From: Saururus chinensis
Taxonomy: Eukaryota; Streptophyta; Magnoliopsida; Piperales; Saururaceae
Reading direction: 5' to 3'
DNA: 64,000 bases
Assembly (NCBI GenBank): GCA_035235625.1
Contig: CP141140.1
Span: 54,059,351 to 54,123,350 of the forward strand
Shown here: positions 31,254 through 43,032 of the stretch, piece by piece
How the letters are laid out: every line of letters starts with the position of its first letter
How positions within the stretch are numbered: the first letter of the stretch is position 1
Made by a program: the position numbers and the translations under genes
The notes under the pieces: model-generated
What the model saw: the letters and a program-made list of their open reading frames with translations, nothing else
The model's database searches: none
What the model was told of the DNA's origin: nothing

Positions 31254-32279
31254 TGTTATATAATACGAAGCTTAACTTCCAATTTATATCAAATATCATA
31301 CCATACGATGCTTTAAAGTTTTGGCGTATGGTTTGTGCACATGATCCAACAGAACCATATTTACCTGTACTGTAATGTGGACCATCTAAGAATGCAAGGC
31401 TCCCCCAAATAATGAAGTCTCAGCCGCCATCACAGTAGAATATTGCTACAAAAAATCACTTTCCTGTGTAGAAAGAATGTGGTCTGTCGGCCACTATTTT
31501 ACTTAGCACAAGAAGGGAGAGATGATAATATAATGGGGAGTATTTAATGCAAGCAATGCCTTCCTCAAGTAGACCCTGGAGGTTATTTATTGGTTATGTA
31601 TAAATATCCCACGGGGCTGCACTTTTTCTTTGTACATGGTACGAATTCAATGACCAAGTAGTCTCCATTGAAATAGAGTAGATAGGAGGACCAGTGGCTG
31701 GCGGTGACTGCCAATAAACCCTTAGATAGAATTTTCAATTGTTGTCCATTCTATAAAGAAAGGCCCCTATCCAGACACCCACGTAACTGTCAAGGGCTCC
31801 CAAAATTTCTCTTTTTTTGGTATGTTTTGAAAAATTCAACCTGTTTTCTTTTTCTAGAAGCAGTGTTTCGCAGGGCCCCCAACACAATAATTCATATTTA
31901 GGAATCCCAAGGGAAAGGAGAAAGATAGGTGCCAAATATTGCCACAGAAAGGCCACAGTGACAAATAGGGAAATTAACTTTATTGATATTTTGTTATGTA
32001 TTGCATAGAGAATAATAAAAAATACACCAATGTAACTACAAACAAGCATTCAAAGAAGGATCAAAACTAAAGTATTGTCCAATCTATAATGAAAGGCACC
32101 CAATGACTTCATCATATGCGTGGAGGAATTCTCTCCTACAGTAAGGTAAGAAAGCTAAATCACAAAAAGATATTAATATGCAGAGAATGGAAACATAACC
32201 CCCAATCCGTTAGGCTTGGCGGGAGAGAAACAACTCATCATGAGGAGGTTCCTTCTTTTTCCGTTCCAAGTAGGCAGAT
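31254..32279. other. Intergenic DNA, nothing firm
   Basis: No gene was recognised. The part after about 31700 may include the LTR of the antisense copia relic that ends at 32280, but no LTR edges were found. Confidence 0.3.
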
Positions 32280-32405
32280 TTGTTCACGAGTTTACACAAG
32301 TTTAATGCACACCCTCAAACTCAAGTGGGACACATCCAACACCAAGCTTAGCCTGAAGAGTCTTAAAATGGTGCATGAGATAAGGGTTTGTTGGAATATG
32401 TACTA
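32280..32405 (-). mobile_element. Ty1/copia polyprotein C-terminal relic
   Basis: With one frameshift, the - strand reads NKPLSHAPF then KTLQAKLGVGCVPLEFEGVH and a stop at about 32312. This is the usual last segment of copia pol (TKPL....F..LR.KLGV....). Nothing upstream of it on the - strand was recognisable, so it is a short remnant. Confidence 0.6.
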
Positions 32406-34319
32406 ATCAAACTATTACAATTGGCTTAGGCAAAATTAGATGTTAGCATTTACCAAGAATTCACCCAAAGCTCCAAGGTGTAATTGAATAGAACACGGTA
32501 AAATTAACAAAAAAAATGAAGATGTGTCTGAGGCACTGTGATAAGCTAACATTGAAACGAATTTTGTCAGCTATTTGTGCAAAGGGTTAATCAGAATCCA
32601 CTCCCAAAATACAACAAACCTCTATGTTAAACTTGAGTAGCGCTACAACAAGCTCAATATTAACTCCTGGAATAGTGTTGTTGTTGTTGAGTAGCTTGAA
32701 CCACATTAAACTTTAAAATTGATTGAACTTTGAGAGAGATATATCCGACGGAGGATCAAAACAAGTTCATAAGACTTGTCCAACCCTTTTCTAAATTTTC
32801 AGATGGCTCTGGAGAAGCCTTTTTTATGGGGGAGATGACAGAGTCTCGTTGGAAAGTGTTGCAAGAAGTTGCTAATGCATAGCCGTCACTTGTTCGATAG
32901 GCATCTACACGGCTTCGATGCCTGTCACACTCTAGAAATGGTTCACTAGTCTTCAACAATTTATTAAGTGTCCAGCTGCTGACTTCTTGATGGGCATTGC
33001 GAGTTACGTCGATAGGCATTGAGAGACCTTGACAGACTTGTCAACAAGTCACAAGGAACTTTCTTTTCTTTTACAAATTAACCAACACTTTTAAAGTATT
33101 TTCATATCAAAATCCAACAATCCCCACATGATTTAGCTTTTAGGTCTTTGAAAACAACTCATTTAAGGGATGAAAATAAAAGTTTAAACTTATAACCATA
33201 TACCATGTTTTTTACTAGAGGCACCTTTCAAGCCTCCATCTAATTAATATGTTGTTACCCCACCAATAAGTGAAATATATCTTGAACTTGACCATGCTAA
33301 GAGTAATTTTGACATATTGAACTCATAGCATAAACTCCTATTTGAGTTCTATCTAAATGGCATGGTATGGCTATGTGTTGGTATCTTTTATTCATGAGTG
33401 CTTCATATAGAGAACCAACCCTAGGTTCTCATCAACTTCTTCTAAATGACACTCATGTAGGTGAGAAGCTCAAGGGTATTATGACATTCAATACCCTGCC
33501 TATAAGACATTGACCTCATTAAGACAGATAAGAATAATAACTATATAGACCTACGGGTATTATCATGAATATGGTGGGGGGAATGATATTGAGGGACCTA
33601 TGAATTGAAGTACAATCAAAAGTTTTATTTTCTTTTCATATGTACAAAATGATCAGCAAGGTCTAGGTTGATGTTATAAATATGGATATTGGTATGAAGA
33701 AAGAGTAGAAATCCTTGTTGCTTGCTAGAGGGCATGTCTTTCTTTTCCTTTTTCTTTGATTAAATTGATAATGATCCCGAACAAGTTTGAATTAATTGAA
33801 TCCTACTACTGATTGGTTAAGTAGTAGTTATCTTCATAAAAATATATGGAGCATATTATTGTGCTTGAATTAGCAGACCCATGTCTTGAAAATTTTGCAA
33901 CCACATGCGTGAAATATTGACCATAGTAAAAACATGTATTTCAACAAGGCCAGGTACTTTGATAAGTATTTTTCTATTCTATACATACATACATGGAACC
34001 ATGCAAGTAGTGTTAATTGTATTGACATGTTGATTTGAATGTATGATGCACGCTTAATGCTTGAAAGCAAGTTTACTGAATTGAATGGACTACATGGGTG
34101 GATGTTTTATTTTTTGCTTTGAGAATTCTTTTGATTATTTATCAATTTAACTAGTAAAGCATAGGGATATCTCAATTTCTTTGGTTGCGGTCTGTAAGCT
34201 ATATTTTGTTTCACTCTTATGGGCATGTGAGAGGTGTGCATTGCATAAATAATAGATTCATGTATTAATAACCAACCTAAGTTTTAAAGGTTGGTAAAGT
34301 TTAGTTAAGGCTTGGTACG
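32406..34319. other. Intergenic DNA, nothing recognised
   Basis: AT-rich. An 87-codon open frame on - (32756-33019) has no recognisable product. Wording such as CCAACAATCCCCACATG near 33114 suggests transposon-derived DNA but cannot be assigned. Confidence 0.3.
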
Positions 34320-34989
34320 AGCACTTTTAACTTTATGTTCAAGATACAAAATTACGTTTAGGGATGAGAGTGGGCCCCAGCCTTCGGCAATTCCCTCTCA
34401 GTATTTATGGGTCATAAGTGCCCACAGAGAACCACCCAAGGTGTTATCGCACCGATGCAAATCATAGATCACATAGCTAACTCTATGAGAGATTAAGAGG
34501 AATGGGCTATTTATGAACATTATGTTATCATGTTATTTCATTTAAAGGTTCTTTTAAATTATGTCACATATATAATGATTATGTATGGTTTTATCATGCT
34601 CTGATTTGAATATGATGTCTTAGTTATTGCATGATGTATGTTTGTTTTATCCTCATACATGTTTTACTTAGGGCACAATCGCAGGGCTTTTGGCTCACGG
34701 GTGAAACATTCATTCCACTGGGCATATTTTTGTACATAGGTTTACTTACTGTTTTGGATGTGTAGGAACATCAAGAAAGATAGAGAGAGACACCGTTTAC
34801 AAGGAAAACTGGAGAATTAGGATAATTTATGTATTCTTTTATGGGAACTAAAGTAGTAATAATTGTAGTAGGAGTATGAACACTTTATCGGTGAAACTTA
34901 TGTTACTTTATTTTTGATTTAAACTTTAGTTTCATTTCTTTATCTGTTGTCCAAACATCATCTTGTCTTGTTGTAGCTTGAGGTTAGGC
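34320..34989. other. Repeat-like leader before a gypsy relic
   Basis: The stretch 34360-34790 looks like repetitive plant DNA by its wording (GTGGGCCCCAGCCTTCGGCA, then GCCCACAGAGAACCACCCAAG). It lies immediately upstream of the gypsy protease fragment. Whether it belongs to that element is unknown. No coding was recognised. Confidence 0.3.
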
Positions 34990-36100
34990 GCACTACAATG
35001 GCCCTCTCTAGGGCTCGGGTCATCTACTTCTTTGTTATGGATTTCTTTGTTCTAGATATAGGACCTATTTTTAACTTCATACACAAAATCCCCATAATCT
35101 TAGGTCTCCCCTTCCTTACAATAACCAATGCTTGTATTAATTGTATACTTGGTGTGATGGAAATGTCTTTTGGGAATATGAAGGTGAAGTTTGATATTTT
35201 TAACAAGTCTAACCAACTACATGCTAAATGTGATTATGAATGCTTTATGCTAGATTGCTAGAGGATTTTGCGAGAGACCCATCTTTAGAGGTAGTCACCA
35301 CCCAATTAGTTGATGTCATCTTTCTCGAGTCATCATTTGGAGATTCAAGGTAGAGCCCCTATTGACCTCTATTACCCCACCACTTAAGTTTTCCATGGAG
35401 CCCCCACCTAAACTTGAGTTGATGCATCTTTGTAGCTCACTCAAGTGTGCCTTTATGGGACCTCGTGACACTTTCCTTGTGATCATCTCATCTAGCTTGA
35501 CTAATAAATGAGAGACAAAAAACCATATGATGGATTTAGTTGACCTTAGAGGAATTAACCTTTTAGTTTGCATGCATGAGATACATTAGAGGATCAAGTC
35601 AAACCTTCTAAATAAGGTAGTGGAGATTGAATCCCAACATGAGAGAAATTATCATAAACAAGATGGTGAAGCTTTTAGATGTAGAAATTATTAGTCCATC
35701 TCTAATAATGAGTGGGTGAGCCCTACCTAAGTTGTTCCTAAAAAGTTAGGCCTTATAGTGAAAAAATATTTTGGAGAGTTGGTCCCTACACAAGAAACCC
35801 CTTATTGGAGAATGTGTAGATTATAGAAAGTTGAACTCCATGACCAAAAAAGATCACTTCCCATGTCCCTTCATAAATAAAATTTTGGAGAAATTAGGGG
35901 ATCAAGAGAAGACCACCTTTACCTATTAATGATCTTGCTACTTTTAAAACATGCATGATGTTTATTTTCTCATATATGATCGATAACTTTTTAGAAGTGT
36001 TTATTGATGATTTTTCTATATTTGGTGCATCTTTTGATGAATGTCTCCATAATCTTTCTCTCGAGCGGACCACCTACATTCGTGTGAAAGGAAGCGTGAG
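34990..36100 (+). mobile_element. Ty3/gypsy relic (protease and RT)
   Basis: The open frame 34998-35261 reads as the retropepsin end of Ty3/gypsy polyproteins (ILGLPFLTITNACINCILGV, then MEMSFGNMKVKFDIFN). The region 35400-35560 reads as the linker before RT (LELMHLCSSLKCAFMG, FLVIISSSL). DYRKLNSMTKKDHFPCPFINK lies near 35818. ORF 35955-36161 carries the catalytic block FLEVFIDDFSIFGASFDECL. The segments are in different frames, with stops and an internal deletion between them. RNase H and integrase are absent. Confidence 0.8.
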
Positions 36101-37499
36101 TCGATTTGAGAGTGCAACATTGGAAGAGGAAAATGACCCAAAATCAATAAAGGGGAAGTGAAATGACTAAAATGACCCAAGGGAGGATATCATACCTTAG
36201 GTGGTAAAATTAGCCTAACGTCCTTAGGGGCAATATATTCTGTTTTGCCGAAATGTATAACCTAGATAACCAATTGTTAGGGTACCTTAGAATGACGTTA
36301 AATGACTTCAAAAGGAAGGAGTATGACCAGTTAGCGACATGAAGACATTGACAGGTCACAGTGTCATGTGAAATAGGGAGACTAGCCTTAATTCTCAAGG
36401 TTTAAGGTAGTGTATCACACATGTCCGCAACGAAGCACAAAAATCCACTTGGGTTTATATACATAACTTATGTGATGCATTAGAGTTATTTACATTCATG
36501 AACTTGAATTCACTAAGCCCTAACCCTGCAAATGAGTATAATAGGCCTTAACTTATTATTTATGTACTTGTGTGACTACATGTCATTATGTTGATTATTC
36601 TGATGCATATTTTTATTATTGATACGCTAAGTTATATCGGTAACTTAATGAAGACTAATCAAGAGATATTGGTTGTCATTAGATTGGGGGGGAGAACATA
36701 TAATTAAGATAAATACTAAAATACCCTCAATAGGGTTTGAGACTACTTCATTGAGTGAATGGGGCCCTGACATAGAATTTTACCTTGGTAAATGAACCAA
36801 AGGTGGTTATGGGATGTTCTTTGAGTCATAGCTCAATGGATAAGCTATTTATTGGGCCAATTCACAATGTGAAGAGAACCCAAATGGTTGGGTAAATACT
36901 TGACTGGATAAAAAAAATTAGTTTAAGTTTTGAACGTTTGGGGGAGTCAATGGTCATAAAGATTAGAGGCTTTTATTGATATATTAGTAATGTTTTAGAA
37001 GTCATTTTCTCTCTGAGTTGGGATGGTGGAGATTGTGATATGTTTTCTTCATTGCGATGACTGTTTAGGTATTAGCTAGAGAAATCTCTACCGTGGGTTT
37101 CCTGCAGGTCTTCCTAGGACCATATAGTGCATACAAAAATCAGAGTTGTATAAGCATCATAGAAAGCTTGTGCTTCTCGCCAGTCTATGTCCATGAGCAC
37201 AATTAGGATCATCTTCTTCAGATTCATAGCAGGTTATGGAGAGCCTTAGGGATTTGGGTCAAGTTGCTGTTAAGAAATTTACTCCAATGTTGGAGTCCTA
37301 TATTTAGAAATTTCTTCAAGAGTTGAGTTCTCTCTGAATAAATACATATTTGATAGTATTAATTATTGAATAAGGATTGTGAGATAATTAATAATATTAT
37401 TTAATATTTATTTAATTAAAAAAGTAGAATGATTAAAGGACTTACATAAAATATAGGTTGATTGAAAATACTTAAGCATTGCATATGTGATGCTATGCT
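36101..37499. other. Intergenic DNA, nothing recognised
   Basis: AT-rich sequence between the gypsy relic and an LTR fragment. The frame 35955-36161 changes after about 36075 into non-homologous sequence, which marks a break. Part of this stretch may be the 5' portion of the LTR copy at 37500, but no match could be seen by eye. Confidence 0.3.
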
Positions 37500-38054
37500 T
37501 CTTAGGATAATGTAATTTTAGGCAGAACTATGTTTGGATCCGATCTTGTTGGAAACATTGGAGATATTGTCTGATGAGTAGTAGGCAGCAACTAATATTT
37601 GGTGATATTGGCCCGATTCGAAAAATATTAATAAAACCTTTTACCCATTTGGAAGCTCTTCTCTTGAGTGCAGAGAGGTTCCATTGTTGTTGTTTGATTT
37701 GGCTTGGTTGGTTGCAGGTTCTCCAGGCGACGTCAAGTAACATCGGGATTGATGAGCATGAGATGTGGTTCTTCGTTTATGCAATTCTGGTATGTAAGTG
37801 TATTTTTAGTGTAAGAGTCAACTTGGTTATTTATTTTCAGATGGATGATGGACTTATACTTAGATGGATGAGCTATTTTTATTGAATTTTTGAGACATGT
37901 AATAATATTATATGATTTGATGTTCGTATTTGTAAACCCCAGTTATTTTGACATGAATATTTAATTGAATGATTTGCTTTGTATCAAAGAAAAAAAATCT
38001 CGTGACAACCGTTCATGCTATTTAAAAAAGTTTTCAAAAATTTGGGTTGTGACA
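37500..38054 (+). repeat. LTR fragment of the 38410 solo-LTR family
   Basis: The part near 37515-37760 (AGAACTATGTT, GGAGATATTGTCTGATGAG, then GGAAGCTCT...GCAGAGAGG) matches 58180-58350 in the same direction. It also matches 38690-38720 as reverse complement. The end GGGTTGTGACA at 38044-38054 is the expected LTR edge (complement TGTCACAACCC). The left end was not located. Confidence 0.6.
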
Positions 38055-38409
38055 CTCACTTTCATATAATGCTACCTCACTTGAAGTATCTTTATCTATG
38101 GGGATAGTGGGTGCATCTAAAAGTGGGCTAAGGATAGTGAGTCCTAGAGGGGGGGTGAATAGGACTACCACTTAAAATTATGGGTGCTAAAAATCTAGCT
38201 ACGAAAACACATAGGTTAATAATGATGATCTATTTACATCACACATTCAATCAGCACATCATTATCTTACACATTCAATAAAAATACACGTGGAAGTAAA
38301 GAATGCATGGTGTTAAGAGAGACTTAAGCCATGTTGCTTAAGATTTTTTTACACATTCAATAGCACGCAGGTTAGGCATACATGACAAGCACACAAGAAT
38401 TTATAGTGG
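38055..38409. repeat. Unclassified older repeat flanking the solo LTR (left part)
   Basis: Contains TCCTAGAGGGGGGGTGAATAGGA, wording often seen in plant LTR retrotransposon leaders, and ends ...AATTTATAGTGG. Joined to the DNA after 40496 it reads continuously (TTATAGTGGTTCACTATC), so the solo LTR landed inside this older repeat. Confidence 0.4.
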
Positions 38410-40491
38410 TGTAACACCCTGACCCGAAAAACCCAACCCAGACCTGGGGTTGCTCGAAAAATAGAATTGGAGTTTATATAAATAAATAGAAAAAATTAAA
38501 TCCTGACTGACCAGGAGCGGCAAACTCTAAGTGCAAGAGTCATAACATTCTTCTATGCACTACTGAGCTATATCATTCTATTGCGTGTAGATCAAAACAA
38601 ACTTAATTTTATAACAAATTTTGATTGGTCCAACTTTATCATACCGTTGGTTACCTACATATGTATTGGAAATCATCTTTGACGTTATTCCAATACGATG
38701 GGATTTGAACATAGTTCTGCCTAACGGCTAATACATACATTTAATATTACAAAATCATATATGTTAAAATACGTATATCCTTCTACCTGAATAAATCATC
38801 TAGAATTATATAGAAATCTAATAACTCATCAGAGTCTAACAAAAGCTAATTAATCAGCGGAATCACAACTATCACAAAGATGAACAAAACACTAGTAAAA
38901 TCACATGTGCCACACTATTATAGAGTGGAGTAGAATACACATCATAATAGATTGGATTATATTAGATCCTATCAGATTATATCAGATGCCATCCGACCAT
39001 ACTAATAATATCATATTAGATCGGAGCATATCATATCACAATAGAGCATTTCAGAGCAGATCGGATCACAACAAAATATATCAAAGCAGATCGAATTGGA
39101 ACCTATCAGTATATATCAGATCATAGCAAATCATATATCTTAATTAGTACATTAATATTACTAATCAAGATGTGCATGCATATAAATCATATTAAATTGA
39201 TGCTCCTCTTTTACTTTTGAAAGTCGCGGCATTCGGAGTTGCTCATTTCCTCAGGGCATCCTTCCTTTCAGGACCAGAGATGGCAGGCAAAGCCTCCTCT
39301 AGTTCCAACACATCTTTCTTGTTACATTTGAAGGCGATGATCATAACCTCCCCTTACTCGGAGACAATTTTCCCTCTACGCATTCGTAGACGATGGACAA
39401 AACTTCGTCTTACCTGGAAACACTTTTTCCTCTACGCATCCGTAGAAGAAGGACAAAACTTCCCCTTACCTAAAGACACTTTACTCCCTACGTATTCATA
39501 GATGACAGATAAAATTTCCCCTTATCTAGAGACACTTTTCCCTCTATGCATCCGTAGACAACAGACAAAATTTCCCCTTACCTAGAGATATTTTTTCCTC
39601 TACGTGTATATAGATGGCAAAAAGAACTTCCCCTTACCTGGAGACACTTTTCCCACTGTGTCTGTAGTCGACAGACATAATTTTCTCTTACCTAGAGATA
39701 CTTTTCCCTCTGTGCGTCCGTAGATGACGGACAAAACTTCTTTGTACCCAGAGATACTTTTCTCTCTACATTTTCATAGACAACATACAAAGTCTCCTCT
39801 TGCCCCAGAGCATTTCTCCCTCATAGAGTCGCTAACTTGATGAGTAGGTGCTTTAATTATGTAGAATACCCTTGAATTAGCTAAGAATGCCTTTTGAACG
39901 GAAGAAAACGGACTCATAACGACTCCAGAAAACTCCTTCGGAAGTTTGAACAGAAATGAATATTTATAGGAGAATGATGTGCGAGCGTATGGAGGAAGGC
40001 AGAATATGCACGCACACGCTTGTGCCACATGGTGCATTTTAATTGGACCAAAAATCTGGTTGGTGGTGCTGATGTGGGCACGACAATGCGCATCTCGCAC
40101 GCGTCGCACGTTGTGCCACACAATCTGGTGGTCCCACATTAGTGGGATGGCCCAGATCATGCGGCGCGATAACTTTTAATCATGAAGTCGGAATCACGTA
40201 TTCTTGGTACCAATAGACTCATATTGATGAACCCTTCAAAACTAGACCCCATATGGCTAGGTCACATCACACTTTTGTAAGTGGGTCCTAGCCATGTGGC
40301 ACACTTCCTGAGGTCGCAACTTTCATTCCCTACCTCTATTTTGCATGCTCTTCTATTTGTTATGCTAGTTACTTCGAGTTCTATTTATATATAAGGATTA
40401 CATCGCTTTAAACCCCTTAAAGTTTAACATATAATTACAAAAATACCCCTAACCCATCATTTTAGGCATAATCGGATCATAGGGTGTCACA
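38410..40491 (-). mobile_element. Solo LTR, 2082 bp, with exact 5-bp target duplication
   Basis: Ends are TGTAACACCC and GGGTGTCACA, so it begins TG, ends CA, and the ends are short inverted repeats. The five bases before (38405-38409, AGTGG) and after (40492-40496, AGTGG) are identical, the 5-bp duplication made by retroviral-type integrases. No pol or gag lies inside. A TATA box (CCTATAAATA on -, 39970-39961) puts the sense strand on -. The tandem array at 39350-39797 is downstream of that promoter. Related copies are at 37500-38054 and 56884-58360. A Ty3/gypsy origin is a guess from the end sequence. Confidence 0.85.
39350..39797 (-). repeat. Tandem array of about eight ~56-bp units inside the solo LTR
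   Basis: Units run CCCCTTACCT.GAGACAC, TTTTCCCTCTACGCATCCGT, AGA..ACGGACAAAACTT, each about 56 bases and individually diverged. A diverged array of similar units in reverse complement lies at 57530-57790 inside another copy of the same LTR family, so the array belongs to the family rather than to this one insertion. Confidence 0.85.
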
Positions 40492-42480
40492 AGTGGTTCA
40501 CTATCAAGCAACATGCTTTAGCAAGTACATTCACTCTTAGAGCACCTAGTCCTAGGTACCTTATACATGTACTTGAGTGAATCCTCACTTGCAATAGGTT
40601 ATGTGAAACTCATCTCTGTCATCTATTGTTTTAACTACTTGGTTTGCTCCATTAATTAGAAATCTAAAGAAAGGATGTTTGAGATTACTTACTCTCATTG
40701 TGAGGACTTGTTAATCCTACACACTTTCTTAAATACACTTTTCAAGCTTTTGGCCTTCTCACATTCATCCTTGAATTTAATAGATGTTCTAAAGTTGTTG
40801 AGGGTTTTTAGATGGGGGATTTGGTTTCACTTATAAAAAAAGCTCTACTCTACCCAACTTTTATCCCGTAGTTGGATTTCTCTCCCGGTTATTAAGTAAT
40901 AAGCCCTATTTGATCTAGTAAGGGGAAGGGGTATATCTAAAGGTCACAAAGAAAGGTTCCTGGAATCTAATTTTGTTGGCTTAGCATTTGCATGCCACTC
41001 CCAATCCGACAAGAGAAAGGAAGAATGATTTCTTGCACTAAATAGTATCCGTTTGTAAGGAGTGTGTGAATGACCCCTACAAGTGCACTGAGAAGTAGTG
41101 CATTCATTCTATCCCTTTGAGTCGGGGAGCATGAGGTGATTCATTAGTGTGGACAATGAGAAGCACATGCCTTTGCTTATAGGGATATTCCACCTATGGG
41201 TGTGAAGGAAATTATGACCGATATATATATGATTTCTTTCTAATGGATCAAGCCAAGTTACCCATAGATTCACCTATGTGTGTGGGAAGAAGATCATATA
41301 CTCAAAACCTTGTGAGGATTTGCAACTTAAGGACAAGGTCAAGAGGTTTTTCAAAGAGGCTTTGGTTTTAAGGGTTTACCTATAAGGAACAAGAAACTTA
41401 AGCCATCATACTTGAATTCCTTCTATGGATCTCCAAAGAGATTCTATTGATATTTCAATGAATATTGGAAGGAGAGCCAAGACATGAAGCTCAAAGCTTC
41501 CCAAAGGATAAACAAGACTCTTTTAAGGGAAAAGCTAGGAGCTTTTAAGAGGGATGCTCTACTTGAAGCTCATCTAAGGGTATTTGTGGAAGGAGGTAGG
41601 AGACTTAATTCTCCCATGAGTGGGTTACCTATGGATGGGCAAGTGTTCCTAAGAGGAGACTTATAGGTTTTTTAGAAATAGTTATTTTTTGGTGACCCAT
41701 TGGTGGGTGACTCACCCATGGATGAGTGAGTGTTCCTAAGAGGTAAGAGGAGGGCTTTAGTGATTCTAGAATGAATTTTTTCAACTAAAAGTTTACCTAA
41801 AAGGAATTTAGCTATTTACCATAGGGTCCCAAGGGTCAACTAGAGATCTAAATTAATTGGATTTAGACCTTTGAAAGAAAAATTGTGTGACAATTGTGGT
41901 GAAACAGAGCTTGAGCTTGTTCCTTGTGGTCTTCACTTTTAATTTCTTTAGCAAATATCACTTATAGGTGGATTGAACTTATTGTTTTCTACTTCTAATC
42001 TTTTAGGGCGTCTTCATAACTTTGACACAAAAATTAACAACTCTAGGAGGAAAATATAACTTTTAAGCATGAACTTAACAACAACCACACGAAACACTAA
42101 ATCTATGTCTATACACCCTAATAATAAAAGTATGTACTTTTTCCTTCCAAACACAGAACTTATCATAAGATAATAATAGAAGATATTGATTAGTGTCAAA
42201 AATAAAAAATCGATAAGCTTCAATAAATAACAAACATATGGGTACATAAATACAATAGGGCAAGAAAAACTTAAATATAAAAGTAACCAATGTTAAAATT
42301 GGTTAGTAAAATTTTGAACCTCCCTTGGGTAAAGGTTGCATTTTGTACCAAAATTATTAAAACATTACATAAACATATAATTATACTTATTGTTTTATAT
42401 TAAGGCTAGTGACTTATACAATGATACAAAATATGAAAATTACATACCTTAAGGCCTAGGAATTAGTTCATTTTATGATA
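40492..42480. other. Continuation of the older repeat, then unassigned DNA
   Basis: The first part continues the repeat interrupted at 38409. The rest is AT-rich DNA with G/A-rich patches (41400-41780) and short open frames without recognisable products. No gene is supported. Confidence 0.3.
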
Positions 42481-42489
42481 TATAACCCT

Positions 42490-43032
42490 CTACCCTATCA
42501 TAATCGATACGACTACAATAACTATAACTTCCCCTGTGGGCCATATAGACTGCCCCAAGTCCAGTGTCCATGGTCCATTCCAGATGAGCTTGAATCGATT
42601 GGTCCAATGGACTTGGTCATGGATTTGACGGAGATCCATTGCAGTCCCACTTATGAAGTTGTCTCCTACCTCGTGCAGGGCATTGGTTTCGTGGAATAAA
42701 ACTTTTGGCGGTTGCTGCATCTGCCTAGACAAGTGGGTGGCGATGGACATCAGCATGCAATGAACGTTAGTGGGGCCAACCGGCGCCCAGTGGCTTACAA
42801 TGGCTATTGGCCAGTGCTCAGCGCTTTGCGTCAGCAACACCATCTGGTGCCCAATGAAGTCAATCCACAAGAATTGGTGACCATAACTAGGAAAAAAACT
42901 TCCCTTTGGAGTTGTTTCACGAAGAAGCACTGCATCCTGCTCGACCAGAATGCCGGCTACAGCCCGGCCAATGCCCTGTACCTTGCAGCTGTGCTGGCTA
43001 GAGCTCATTGTGTCGGTGGTTCCGGCCATCAT
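42490..43032 (-). CDS. Unrecognised 180-codon open frame in a GC-rich patch
   Basis: ATG to stop, 180 codons, in a patch (about 42520-43230) clearly richer in G+C than its neighbours. The product has no motif I recognise. It starts MMAGTTDTMSSSQHSCKVQG and ends in a hydrophobic VIVIVVVSIMIG tail. The opposite strand is also open for 110 codons (42712-43044), a usual side effect of GC-rich DNA, so coding status is doubtful. No introns, promoter or neighbour suggests a role. It could be a fragment of a transposon-borne or captured gene. Treat as hypothetical. Confidence 0.25.
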   Translation of the reverse strand: MMAGTTDTMSSSQHSCKVQGIGRAVAGILVEQDAVLLRETTPKGSFFPSYGHQFLWIDFIGHQMVLLTQSAEHWPIAIVSHWAPVGPTNVHCMLMSIATHLSRQMQQPPKVLFHETNALHEVGDNFISGTAMDLRQIHDQVHWTNRFKLIWNGPWTLDLGQSIWPTGEVIVIVVVSIMIG

